This document shows positions 11,520 to 22,868 of a stretch of DNA of 64,000 bases, piece after piece (position 1 is the stretch's first letter; each line of letters starts with the position of its first letter). A model generated the notes under the pieces. That model saw only the letters and a program-made list of their open reading frames with translations. It was not told the origin of the DNA and made no database searches. Both the position numbers and the translations under genes were made by a program. The stretch is from Oenanthe sinensis (taxonomy: Eukaryota; Streptophyta; Magnoliopsida; Apiales; Apiaceae), in the NCBI GenBank assembly GCA_028671895.1, contig JAPMAC010000231.1, positions 8,644,001-8,708,000 of the forward strand, in the 5' to 3' direction.

Positions 11520-12789
11520 TCTGTTTTGACTGTGTGCAGGGAAAAAGAAGAAATCTTTGGTACTTGGACAGTGGGTGTTCAAGACATATGACTGGAGATA
11601 AATCCCTGCTCACAAAGTTTGAGGAGAAAGCTGGCCCTGGAGTAACTTTTGGAGATGACAGCAAAGGGGACACTATGGGATATGGCTTGATTTCAAAAGA
11701 GAATGTCATCATTGAACTAGTTGCATTAGTTGATGGCTTGAGACATAACTTGCTAAGCATAAGTCAACTATGTGACAATGGAAATAAAGTTTGTTTCACA
11801 ACAGAAGCATGCATAATTTCTAACAAGGAAGATGGAAGCCTAGTTATGACTGGGAACAGAAAAGGAAATGTATACATAGCTGACTTCAATTCAACAAGTG
11901 CAGATTCAATGACTTGTCTTCTCTCTAAGGCAAGTACAAATGAAAGTTGGTTGTGGCATAAGAAATTAGCTCACTTGAATTTCAAAGCCATAAATTTACT
12001 GGTCAAGAAAAATCAAGTGAGAGGCCTACCACAAATGGAATTTGTCAAGGATGGACTTTGTGATGCCTGTCAGAAAGGAAAACAAAGGAAGGCATCATTT
12101 AAGTCAAAATTGGAATCATCAATTGAAAAGCCACTTGAGTTACTACATATGGATTTGTTTGGTCCTGTAAATATCATGTCTATTGCAAAGAAGAAGTATG
12201 CTCTAGTTATTGTGGATGATTTTTCAAGATTCTCATGGACTTATTTTCTACATTCAAAGGATGAAGCTAGTCATCTCATTATCCAGCACATAAGAGAAAT
12301 TGAGAAAAACCTTGAATTGGATGTAAAGATGATAAGGAGTGACAATGGGACAGAATTCAAAAATTCCACAATGAAAGAGTTCTGTGAATCAAAAGGAATC
12401 ATACACACATTCTCTGCACCTAGAACACCTCAACAAAATGGGGTAGTTGAAAGGAAAAATAGGACATTGATTGAAGCAGCTAGAACCATGTTGGAGGATG
12501 CCAAACTTCCAACATATTTCTGGGCTGAGGCCATAAACACAGCATGTTTCATTCAAAACATCTCCCTAGTAAATAAAGCTCAAGGGAAGACACCTTATCA
12601 ATTGATCAAGAAAGACAAAAAGCCAAAAGTGGGGTTTCTTCATGTTTTTGGCTGCAAGTGCTATGTGCTAAGAAATCAAGGTGAAAACCTAGGAAAGTTT
12701 GAAGCCAAGGATGATGAAGCAATATTTGTTGGGTATGCACTATCAGGCATAGCCTATAGAGTCTACAATCTCAGACTACACATTGTTAT
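11498..12789 (+). pseudogene. pol: B pol, first part: protease and integrase, interrupted by H
   Basis: The frame is minus one relative to gag and opens at 11498. The aspartic protease motif YLDSGCS is at 11561-11581. The integrase has the HHCC zinc-binding N-terminus (HKKLAHLNF to CDACQKGK), then core acidic residues in MDLFGPV (about 12150), RSDNGTEF (about 12337) and PQQNGVVERKN (about 12430). The reading is cut at 12789 by the LTR of gypsy element H; the open frame runs 70 bases into H before a stop. Pol resumes at 20245-20250 in a compatible frame. Confidence 0.92.
12785..12789. repeat. Target-site duplication of H, left copy (GTTAT)
   Basis: GTTAT directly precedes H's TGTAACACCCC and recurs at 20245-20249 after H's last base. 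Confidence 0.92.
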
Positions 12790-14546
12790 TGTAACACCCC
12801 CTTCCCAAAATGAGATGAGGGGTTACTTTCAAACCACAAACCTGTATATAGAGTACTAAAATCCACCTTATAATAAATAAATAGGTCCAACAATGTCTCC
12901 AAAATAATATTAAAACCTCCAGAACAATTCAAAACCTCTAATAATAAACAATGTCTAAAAAGAAATGCGAGAAGTTCAAACGTCCTAATAAATGAATTAA
13001 AGGTAGCTCTCCATCACAAGCCCAAGATTCCCCCTAAGTACCTGCCAGAAGAAAGAATACGGCATGAGCCAAATGCCCAGTACGGATTGGAATACAGTTT
13101 ATAAAGCAGAAACAAGATATATAGTTTGACAGTTAGAAATAAACATTAATTTTTAAAACAAGGCTGAAGCAAAGAGGGGTTAGGATATTTCATACCGATA
13201 CAGAACAGATAACAGATACACACATCATAGGGTACATAATGCGTGCAACAAACCGGACAACGTGTACGGCATATACAACGTCACCGTCAAATATCAAATC
13301 ACAAATCAAATCAAATCTGGGTGCACCCACGTATCCTCAAACAAATATTAAATGCGCAAAGCTCGCCACCTGAGCTATCAGAAGGATACGCCGTGACTAA
13401 TCACACTGCCACGGAAGTGTCATGCCACTGGTGCCGCAATGACATGGCTGTAGTACCCCCACAGCTGGTTAACTCGGTATACCCTATATCACTCTAAGGG
13501 TTCAAATAAAATAATTTTCACAATTTTAAAATCACCTGAACAGATATTTCAAATATTCTACGCAAATATGTAACATACATAATTTTTGAGAATCGCAGAG
13601 ACAAATATTTAAATATTTCGAAACAGACTTTAAAATAACTTTCGGAGAATCAAAACAGTTAAAACGAATAATAATGGAAGGAACAGATTTACGAACGGAA
13701 CGAATTAAATATAACTAATCCTAAAAAGAGTAGCACTGAAGAGAAAGGGGACGAAATCCGTACCTTGAAAATAGCAATTACAATTTCTAACGATATTGAA
13801 AATCGGCTCGCTAAACGCTAAACTCCTGGCTCCCGATCTAATTACATAAATATAACTTATTATTGTTTTATATTTATTAGCTATTAACGATAATAGATTA
13901 TTAAAATATAGCTCGATAAATAATTATTAAATGTTAAACAATCACCGTAAACATCAATGACTTAAAAAAAAACATAACTCGAATTACAAAACTGGATCTC
14001 TGCTATGCCTCATTCAATATGTATAATATGTATTATATAATCCCCAAACTCATATATGTCAAAACTAGTTATATGCTCATTGACCTGGACAAAACACGAG
14101 ATTAGCTTGCCTATCACATGCTCACCTATAAAAATATTTAATTATTAATATGAGTGTACAACGCAACAATTGAGGCACAGATTAGTAATAAATATTATTA
14201 AAGCATAGTATTTCACTTACTTCTTTACCGAATATGCAGAAAGAATTTAGACCATCTTTTCATCCTTTCGTGACCCTTTTCTTCAATTCACCACTGCGAC
14301 TTAATCAATTTTAGGGTTTTTATAAAACTCACGGATGTTTATATAAGGGTAGGGTATATATATAAAGGTCTAATAAATATTACTCTTTTTCTAATATAAT
14401 TACTAATCTAATTTTAAATTCTATTCTAAATCAAATTCAATATAAATAAATATTATTATTAAAATCTAATCTTACAAATTCTAATTCTAATCTAATTCTA
14501 ATTATTAATATCATAACTAATTAAATAAGAAAATACAGATATTACA
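12790..14546 (-). repeat. H 3' LTR (left copy, 1757 bp)
   Basis: On the plus strand it runs TGTAACACCCCC to AATATTACA-type ends (GATATTACA at 14538-14546) and repeats at 18488-20244. The 84-codon plus-strand ORF inside each LTR (13243-13497, 18940-19194) is LTR sequence with no known counterpart. Confidence 0.95.
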
Positions 14547-14565
14547 TATATACCTCCTTAAAAAG
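14547..14565 (-). other. H polypurine tract region
   Basis: On the minus strand the bases before the LTR read TTTTTAAGGAGGTATATA, a purine-rich run in the expected primer position next to the 3' LTR. Confidence 0.5.
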
Positions 14566-14941
14566 GATTCCGTCCCCGGAATCTAACGAAACTAAAACTC
14601 GTACCTGAATCAAATAAGTGCGGATATTTCTCACGGATAGATTCTTCTAACTCCCAAGTAGCCTCTCTCTCAGAATGGTTCTTCCACAAAACTTTAACAA
14701 ATGGAATAGTTTTCTTCCTCATAATTCGTTCCTCTCGAGCTAAAATAGTTTCAGCTTCTTCCTCACAAGAAAGATCTTCCCTAATCTTATGTAACGGATA
14801 TTGAACTACGTGCAACGGATGATACTTGTAGCCCCTCAGAACAGACACGTGGAACACATTATGCACATGAGATAACTGTGGTGGCAATGCTAATCTATAA
14901 GCAACTTCCCCTACTCTCTCTAACATCAAAAGGGCCAACAT
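14558..14941 (-). pseudogene. H integrase C-terminus and chromodomain
   Basis: 127 codons. The first part (VGEVAYRLALPPQLSHVHNV FHVSVLR region) is the GPY/F-type integrase tail of Ty3/gypsy elements. The second part (residues about 90-120, with KVLWKNHSEREATWELEE) is a chromodomain with its conserved W and EATWE motif, followed by the usual short tail ending RGRNPF. Chromodomains are thought to steer integration to particular chromatin. The frame is shifted by one base relative to the integrase core upstream (14988-15680), so the two parts are no longer joined. Confidence 0.88.
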
Positions 14942-14987
14942 ATCTCGGAGTAAGCTTTCCCTTCATACCAAAATGTTTAACACCCTT

Positions 14988-15680
14988 TCAAGGAGACACT
15001 TTTAAAATCACATGATCACCAGACTCAAATCCGCCAAACTTCCTCTTTTGATCTGCATAGCTTTTGTGACGCAATTGAGCTTCCTTTAAGTTTTCTTTAG
15101 CCTGCTCTATCTTCTCGTTAGTTATCCGAACTAACTCTGACCCTTCAATGACTCTCTCTCCAACCTCATTCCAACAAGTCGGAGCTCTACATTTTCTACC
15201 ATACAACGCCTCAAATGGCGGCATGTCAATGCTCACTTGCCAAATATTATTGTACGCAAACTCCACAAGATACAAATATTTATCCCAATCACCAGAACAC
15301 TTCAAATCACAAGCCCTTAACATATCCTCTAACGTCTCGATCGTCCTCTCTGACTGTCCATCAGTTTGTGAATGAAAAGTTGTGCTATAATTAAGGCTCG
15401 TACCCCAAGCCTGCTGAAATCCCTTCCAAAAACGCGAAGTAAACCTCGTATCCCTGTCTGAAACTATCGACACAGGCACACCATGAAGTCTAACAATATC
15501 CCGTTGAAATATCTCTGCCAATTCATGAATAGGAGTAGTCTCTGTAATAGGTAAGAAATGAGCTGATTTTGTAAGTCTATCAACTACCACCCAAATAACA
15601 TCATTCTTCTTGAAGGTCCTTGGTAAACCGGTCACAAAATCCATGGTAATGTTTTCCCACTTCCAAACCGGGATATTCAA
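14988..15680 (-). pseudogene. H integrase catalytic core
   Basis: 230 codons. The start (IPVWKWENITMDFVTGLP) is the beginning of the integrase core. Catalytic acidic residues are in MDFVTGLP, VSDRDTRF and TDGQSERT. The stretch ALYGRKCRAP is typical of plant Ty3/gypsy. The end (GDHVILKVSP) leads into the GPY/F tail after a frameshift. The zinc-binding N-terminus should lie at 15681-16054, where only broken frames remain. Confidence 0.9.
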
Positions 15681-16054
15681 CTGCTATAACAGTCCACTAG
15701 ATCTCTGGTGTTCAATTTTCACCTATTGACATTTAAGACATTTCCCCCACAAATTCTGTTATGTCTCGTTTCATCCCACTCTACCAAAAGTGCTTCTTCA
15801 AATCCCTATACATCTTAGTAGAACTTGGATAAATAGAGAATGAAAAACTATGAGCCTCAGTCAAAACTGCTTCACGAATCGCTACGTCTGAAGGTACACA
15901 CAAACTACTATCCAACCATACCACACCATGATCATCACATGAAACTCTGTTTGCTTACCATCTGCCACATTCGATCTAATAGCTTCTAGCCCTGTATCAT
16001 TTTTCTGAGCTTTCTTAACCCTTGAGACTAGATTTGATTCCACCTTCAAACTTG
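15681..16054 (-). pseudogene. H RNase H-integrase junction with integrase zinc finger, broken
   Basis: No open frame. Minus-strand fragments resemble the HHCC region of a gypsy integrase (for example CQ-K near 15735-15770 and DLKKHFW near 15785), with stops between. It is placed mainly by position between RNase H and the integrase core. Confidence 0.5.
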
Positions 16055-16555
16055 CTAAGCTTGCAGCTGGTTCCCAATATACAACTCCATACCCAAACGC
16101 TTCATATCTGAAATAAGGTGCTGCTGAGTAATAAGAGATGCAACACTTCCCAAATTCTTCCTACTAAGAGCACCTGTGACTACATTTGCCTTTCTTGGAT
16201 GATACTGAATTTTAGCATCATATTCTTTAATAAGTTCAAGCCACCTCATCTGCCTCATGTTTAACTCTTTTTGTGTAAAAATGTGACTCTTATGATCAGT
16301 GAAGATGTCACAAGTCTTTCCATACAAATAATGCCTCCAAATTTTTAAGGCAAAGACCACTACTGCTAACTCCAAGTCATGGGTAGGATAATTTACCTCA
16401 TAAGGTTTAAGTTGCCTAGAGACGTAAGAAATTACCTTCCCACGGTGAATAAGAACACACCACAATCCTCTATTAGTAGCATCACCATAAATCCGATGTC
16501 CTCCACTCCGTGATGGTAAAACAAGTATAGGAGCAGACACCAATCTATTCTTCAA
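16055..16555 (-). pseudogene. H RNase H domain
   Basis: 166 codons. Signatures include GLWCVLIHRGKVISYVSRQL, YPTHDLELAVVVFALKIWRH and DIFTDHKSH, followed by RWLELIKEYDAKIQYHPRKAN, the standard plant Ty3/gypsy RNase H. It is in phase with the RT segment to its right, but a TAG between 16556 and 16567 separates them. VTGALSRK replaces the usual VADALSRK. Confidence 0.88.
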
Positions 16556-16567
16556 CTCTTGAGAACT

Positions 16568-17360
16568 CTACTCACGATCATCATTCCACTCGAACTTAAC
16601 ACCCTTTCGCATCAGCTGAGTCAATGACAAATCTATGGATGAGAAACCCTCTACAAAACGCCTATAGTAGCCTGCCAAACCCAAGAAACTCCTCACCTCT
16701 GTCACAGTGCTAGGTCTCGACCAATTTGTGATAGCCTCGACTTTCGCAGGATCCAACTCAATCCCCTTACTAGACACAATATGCCCCAAAAATGCAACCT
16801 GCTCCAACCAGAATTCACACTTCGAAAATTTTGCAAACAATTTCTTCTCCCTCAAAATTTCAAGTACAATGCGCAAATGTTCCTCATGCTCTTCCTTACT
16901 CCTAGAGTATATTAAGATATCATCAATGAAAACCATAACGAGCTTATCCAAGTAATCATGAAACACCCGATTCATCAAATCTATAAATACTGTTGGTGCA
17001 TTCGTCAACCCAAAGGACATCACAAGAAACTCATAATGACCATATCGAGTGTGAAATATTGTCTTCAGAATATCCTCATTTCTTACTTGTACTAGTGATA
17101 ACTCGATCTCAAATCTATCTTCGAAAAATACTTCGGCCCCTGCAACTGATCGAACAAGTAATCAATGCATGGCAAAAGATACTTGTTTATGACAGTCACC
17201 TTATTCAACTCCATGTAGTCAATACACAATCTCATAGACCCGTCTTTCTTCTTCACAAAAAATAGTGAAGCACTCCATGAAGATAGACTCGGTCTGATAA
17301 ATCCCTTATCCAACAAGTCTTGTAGTTATTCTTTTAATTCATATAACTCTACTAGTGTCA
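16568..17360 (-). pseudogene. H reverse transcriptase, frameshifted
   Basis: The N-terminal part is at 17092-17360 (LLDKGFIRPS, VKKKDGSMRLCIDYMELNK, FSKIDLRSSYH). After a frameshift near 17030-17090 the catalytic part is at 16568-17023 (MSFGLTNAP, VFIDDILIYS, SFLGLAGYYRRF). These are Ty3/gypsy signatures; FIDD replaces the copia YVDD. A TAG follows RT. A stop (ELKE then TAA) also precedes LQDLLDKGF. Confidence 0.9.
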
Positions 17361-18470
17361 TCGTATACAATCATTTTAAATAACTTCAGCCCTCGTGACA
17401 AATTCAAGAATAACATATACATGCTTTTGTGAAATAACACATCTTTTCATGTCTCTGGAGTATTCTCAAACCTACAATTATAAAATCCATCCACTACTTT
17501 CTTTTTATACTCCAACATCTCTAGTTATATGGAACCACTTAGGTTAGATCTCAATTCATATTTAAATCTCTCATTACTTTAAAGATGTATCATGAACCCT
17601 TCAAAAAATCCAACTTAACAGACCTTGTTTTAAAATATTCTCATCATTATTCTACTTAATAAATATAAGATCCTAAAGGTAAGCTTTCTTAGGCGCAACT
17701 AAGAAATATTGTCATCCAAACACATTATTAAATCATTTTCAATCCATTGCCATCTTGAAATCTTTTCATCTAGTCGCATTCATATTTCGTCACCACATTC
17801 CAAATTCTATATATTTGATATCACGTCCTACCATGGTAGTGAACCTAGTATCAATAATCTTTAATATGTAACTCATAGCCCTAATTGAAGTCTAAAAGCA
17901 ATACAATCCTTAGCCAAAAGTTATCTTACTCATAGAGTTAAAATAATTCTAAATACACCTTTCATTTAAAAATCTTGATCTACAGTTACTAACATACTTG
18001 CATCCTCATAGATCATTCACTTTCCTTTTCAATTAATTGCTCCAAAATGTTAAATCAATAAATCCTTAAGATTTAATCAAGGTCATGCATCACTATCGAT
18101 AATAAGTTTGCCTAGATACGTATATTCTACAGATTCTAAACACTCTTGATAATTATCACGAAGGCACATGAAAGGATCCATTTACGAAGACTAAAAGGAA
18201 AGATTCTGAAGAGATGAGAAAGAAGCAACAAAATGAGTCAAAACATATTCAAATAATGCAAAAGCTCCACGTCCAAAAAGGATTCACAATATCAAATACA
18301 GATACGAATGAATTCGCAGAAAGAGGCAAGCTGAAGTATTTCATAAAAAAAAATTGTGACATAATGTTGAAATGAGCAACTACATGAAGTCTCAAAATTG
18401 AATACCCATCCTAACGGCTACCCAAACTCACAGGTCAAACCTAAATAGGTTTTCTACAAGAAAGAACCTA
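17361..18470 (-). other. H 5' internal region without recognisable gag or protease
   Basis: About 1.1 kb lies between RT and the primer site. A complete chromovirus has about 2 kb of gag and protease here. I find no open frame, no zinc knuckle and no protease motif. The part next to the LTR (18130-18470) is purine-rich and may be leader. I read this as a large deletion plus decay; a different captured sequence is possible. Confidence 0.5.
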
Positions 18471-18483
18471 AGCTCTGATGCCA
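18471..18483 (-). other. H primer-binding site
   Basis: The minus strand reads TGGCATCAGAGCT, a variant initiator-Met tRNA site, four bases inside the 5' LTR end. Confidence 0.8.
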
Positions 18484-18487
18484 TCTC

Positions 18488-20244
18488 TATAACACCCCTT
18501 CCCAAAATGAGATGAGGGGTTACTTTCAAACCACAAACCTGTATATAGAGTACTAAAATCCACCTTATAATAAATAAATAGGTCCAACAATGTCTCCAAA
18601 ATAATATTAAAACCTCCAGAACAATTCAAAACCTCTAATAATAAACAATGTCTAAAAAGAAATGCGAGAAGTTCAAACGTCCTAATAAATGAATTAAAGG
18701 TAGCTCTCCATCACATGCCCAAGATTCCCCCTAAGTACCTGCCAGAAGAAAGAATACGGCATGAGCCAAATGCCCAGTACGGATTGGAATACAGTTTATA
18801 ATGCAGAAACAAGATATATAGTTTGACAGTTAGAAATAAACATTAATTTTTAAAACAAGGCTGAAGCAAAGAGGGGTTAGGATATTTCATACCGATACAG
18901 AACAGATAACAGATACACACATCATAGGGTACCTAATGCGTGCAACAAACCGGACAACGTGTACGGCATATACAACGTCACCGTCAAATATCAAATCACA
19001 AATCAAATCAAATCTGGGTGCACCCACGTATCCTCAAACAAATATTAAATGCGCAAAGCTCGCCACCTGAGCTATCAGAAGGATACGCCGTGACTAATCA
19101 CACTGCCACGGAAGTGTCATGCCACTGGTGCCGCAATGACATGGCTGTAGTACCCCCACAGCTGGTTAACTCGGTATACCCTATATCACTCTAAGGGTTC
19201 AAATAAAATAATTTTCACAATTTTAAAATCACCTGAACAGATATTTCAAATATTCTACGCAAATATGTAACATACATAATTTTTGAGAATCGCAGAGACA
19301 AATATTTAAATATTTCGAAACAGACTTTAAAATAACTTTCGGAGAATCAAAACAGTTAAAACGAATAATAATGGAAGGAACAGATTTACGAATGGAACGA
19401 ATTAAATATAACTAATCCTAAAAAGAGTAGCACTGAAGAGAAAGGGGACGAAATCCGTACCTTGAAAATAGTAATTACAATTTCTAACGATATTGAAAAT
19501 CGGCTCGCTAAACGCTAAACTCCTGGCTCCCGATCTAATTACATAAATATAACTTATTATTGTTTTATATTTATTAGCTATTAACGATAATAGATTATTA
19601 AAATATAGCTCGATAAATAATTATTAAATGTTAAACAATCACCGTAAAAATCAATGACTTAAAAAAAAACATAACTCGAATTACAAAAACTGGATCTCTG
19701 CTATGCCTCATTCAATATGTATAATATGTATTATATAATCCCCAAACTCATATATGTCAAAACTAGTTATATGCTCATTGACCTGGACAAAACACGAGAT
19801 TAGCTTGCCTATCACATGCTCACCTATAAAAATATTTAATTATTAATATGAGTGTACAACGCAACAATTGAGGCACAGATTAGTAATAAATATTATTAAA
19901 GCATAGTATTTCACTTACTTCTTTACCGAATATGCAGAAAGAATTTAGACCATCTTTTCATCCTTTCGTGACCCTTTTCTTCAATTCACCACTGCGACTT
20001 AATCAATTTTAGGGTTTTTATAAAACTCACGGATGTTTATATAAGGGTAGGGTATATATATAAAGGTCTAATAAATATTACTCTTTTTCTAATATAATTA
20101 CTAATCTAATTTTAAATTCTATTCTAAATCAAATTCAATATAAATAAATATTATTATTAAAATCTAATCTTACAAATTCTAATTCTAATCTAATTCTAAT
20201 TATTAATATCATAACTAATTAAATAAAAAAATACAAATATTACA
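18488..20244 (-). repeat. H 5' LTR (right copy, 1757 bp)
   Basis: Direct repeat of 12790-14546. Its left edge reads TATAACACC where the other copy has TGTAACACC, so one terminal base has changed. GTTAT follows at 20245. Confidence 0.95.
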
Positions 20245-22275
20245 GTTATAGAATCTGTACATGTAGTATTTGATGATAAAAAGATTCAAGGCTTGTTTGA
20301 TGAAGGAAATCATGACATATGGCACTTTGAGAATGAATCAAATGATGTAAATGATGATGAAGAGGTAGAAATTATAAAACCTCAAGTTTTCAGAAACCCA
20401 ATATCAGTTGATGTTACTGCATCAATGGATAATTTATCAGTTGAAAGAATTCCATCAACTGATAATGCATCAACTGGTAACTCTTCAATGGATAATCAAC
20501 ACTCTACAACAAGGGTATCCAACACAGGGGGAGGGTTTCAGAATCAATCGAGAAATTCAAATCAATTTGAATTCAATACAAATGATCATGAAGCTTCATC
20601 ATCAAGGCAAAATTTGCCTCCTCAAAGAAAATGGACAAGAAGCCATCCATTTGAACTGATCATTGGAAATGCAGAAGAAGGTGTCAAGACAAGAAGTGCT
20701 ACTCAAAATGAGTGTCTGTATAGCAGTTTTCTATCTCAAGAAGAACCCAAAAGAATTGAAAATGCTATTATGGATCCTGATTGGGTTCTAGCTATGCAGG
20801 AAGAACTGAATCAATTTGAAAGAAATAAAGTATGGAAGCTGGTGCCCAGACCAAAAGATAGAGCAGTAATTGGTACAAAATGGGTATTCAGAAACAAAAT
20901 GGATGAAACTGGTATTGTGATTAGGAACAAAGCAAGGCTTGTAGCAAAGGGTTATTCACAAGAAGAAGGAATTGATTTAGATGAAACATTTGCACCAGTT
21001 GCAAGGTTAGAAGCAATCAGAATCTTTCTGGCTTATGCTGCACATGCTAATTTCAAAGTCTACCAGATGGATGTGAAGAGTGCATTTTTGAATGGAGTAC
21101 TAGAAGAGGAAGTCTATGTGGAACAACCTCCTGGTTTTGAAGATCCAAAATTCCCTAACTTTGTCTACTATTTACTCAAAGCACTTTATGGCTTGAAGCA
21201 AGCACCAAGGGCCTGGTATGATACTCTATCTCAGTTCCTCATTGAGAATCACTTCACAAGAGGTACTGTTGATAAAACTCTATTTAGTAGGAATGCTAAT
21301 GGCTCTATCATTCTTGTACAAATTTATGTGGATGACATTATTTTTGGATCAACTAATGAGGAACTTTGCAAGAAGTTTGCCAAATTAATGCAGAGTAAAT
21401 ATGAAATGAGCATGATGGGAGAGCTTACCTACTTTCTTGGGTTGCAAGTCAAATAGGTTAAGGATGGTATTTTTATAAATCAAACAAAGTACATTCATGA
21501 TTTGTTAAAGAAATTTGAGTTAAGTGAATGTTCTTCTGCAAAAACTCCCATGGCCACTGCCACTAAACTTGAATTAAACACCAAAGAAGCTAAGGTGGAT
21601 ATTTCAAGTTATAGAGGCATGGTAGACTCACTTTTATATTTAACTGCGAGCAGACCAGATATAATGTTCTCTACATGCTTATGTGCTAGATTTCAGGCTG
21701 ATCCTAGAGAATCTCATTTAGTAGCTATTAAAAGAATTTTTAGATATCTTAAGGGTATATCAAATTTAGGTATTTGGTATCCTAGAGATTCTGGTTTTAA
21801 TCTAATAGGCTACTCAGATGCAGATTATGCAGGTTGCAAAATAGACAGGAAAAGTACTACAGGCACCTGTGAATTTCTAGGAAATAAACTTGTGTCATGG
21901 TTTAGTAAAAAGCAACACTCAGTATCAACTTCAACTGCAAAAGCTGAGTACATTGCTGCTGGAAGCTGCTGTGCACAAATATTATGGATGAGGAATCAAC
22001 TATTTGACTATGGGTTCAACTTGAACAAGATTCCCATTTTCTGTGACAATACAAGTGCCATTGCAATAACAGAAAATCCTGTGCAACACTCCAGAACCAA
22101 ACATATTGTCATAAGGTATCATTTCATTAGGGAACATGTAATGAATGGTACAGTTGAGTTACATTTTGTCCCTAGTGAACAACAACTTGCAGACATTTTT
22201 ACCAAACCTCTAGATGAATCTACCTTTAACAGATTAGTCTGTGAGTTAGGTATGCTTAATTTTGCTCAATCTTGA
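20245..22275 (+). pseudogene. pol: B pol, second part: reverse transcriptase and RNase H
   Basis: Pol resumes after the GTTAT duplication. A linker holds S(T/M)D repeats encoded by the family motif (about 20423-20505). RT has WVLAMQEELNQFE, YQMDVKSAFLNG and YVDDIIFGS (YVDD 21325-21336). An in-frame TAG at 21454-21456, directly after GLQVK, breaks the reading; element A has TAG at the same codon. RNase H follows (YSDADYAGCKIDRKST, CDNTSAI, RYHFIREHV) and ends at 22275. In the active-site segment TAKAEY stands where C has TAEAEY, so the catalytic Glu region is altered by one residue. Confidence 0.92.
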
Positions 22276-22868
22276 AATGTCTGTCAAGTTTTCTTTAAAT
22301 TGTAGCCATTGTTCACAATTATCTGTTGAATCCAAGTAATCAATTGATAAATGTGTTAATTATCAATGGATATTTATTTCTATCAATGGATATTTGTCTA
22401 TCGACAGATAATTACCTCAATAATTGTTTAATCGATGGATAAATTCTTTACTTATTGATCAACTGATAAATTTTATTCCTATCGATGGATATTTATGTAT
22501 TGACAGATAATTACTCCAGTAATTAGTGATCGATCGATAAATGATTAACTCTTTATTATATCAGTCGATAGTAATAGAATTTATACAGTTTTATTTATCC
22601 GTTGATCAGATTATAGCCGTTGGATAATTACTATCAAGGATAATCAACTACAGTCTTTTATACATCAACGGTTATCTCCCTAATTAAAAATGTCTTTTCA
22701 AGTCTTTTTAATACCAGAAAATATAAATAGAAGTTGCAATTAAAAATTCATTCTTACCTGCTATTTTACTTTCTAACTCTAATCTATTCATCTCTGTATC
22801 TCTCTCTCTAAAGCTAATTCTCTCTAATTCTCACGAATTCTCTTAATTTCTTGAATATCAACTGAAAA
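22276..22868 (+). promoter_or_regulatory. B spacer between pol and post-pol ORF: motif array, TATA box, CT-rich leader
   Basis: No gene. Positions 22337-22675 hold many copies of ATCAATGGATA, TCGATGGATA, ATCAACTGATAA, GACAGATAATTAC and GATCGATCGATAAATG, the same motif set as the B LTR. A TATA box ATATAAATAG lies at 22721-22730. A CT-rich stretch (TCTCTGTATCTCTCTCTC, about 22791-22808) precedes ATG 22869. The layout suggests a separate promoter for the downstream ORF; function is inferred. Confidence 0.6.

Larger units (their letters stand above)
12790..20244 (-). mobile_element. Element H: Ty3/gypsy chromovirus (Tekay/Del-like), defective, nested in B
   Basis: Two 1757-bp LTRs flank minus-strand RT, RNase H, integrase and chromodomain, with a GTTAT duplication. 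Integrase lies downstream of RT-RNase H, the gypsy order. The C-terminal chromodomain and the VFIDDILIYS motif of RT put it among chromoviruses, most like Tekay/Del. No gag or protease is recognisable, and pol is frameshifted, so any mobility would need another element's proteins. The LTRs differ by about ten changes (about 0.5 percent by eye), so H is younger than its host B, as nesting requires. Confidence 0.93.

Noticed and set aside
13243..13497. 84-codon plus-strand ORF, repeated at 18940-19194
   Set aside because: It lies wholly within the two LTRs of H, and the repeat is explained by the LTR pair. No domain or codon signal.
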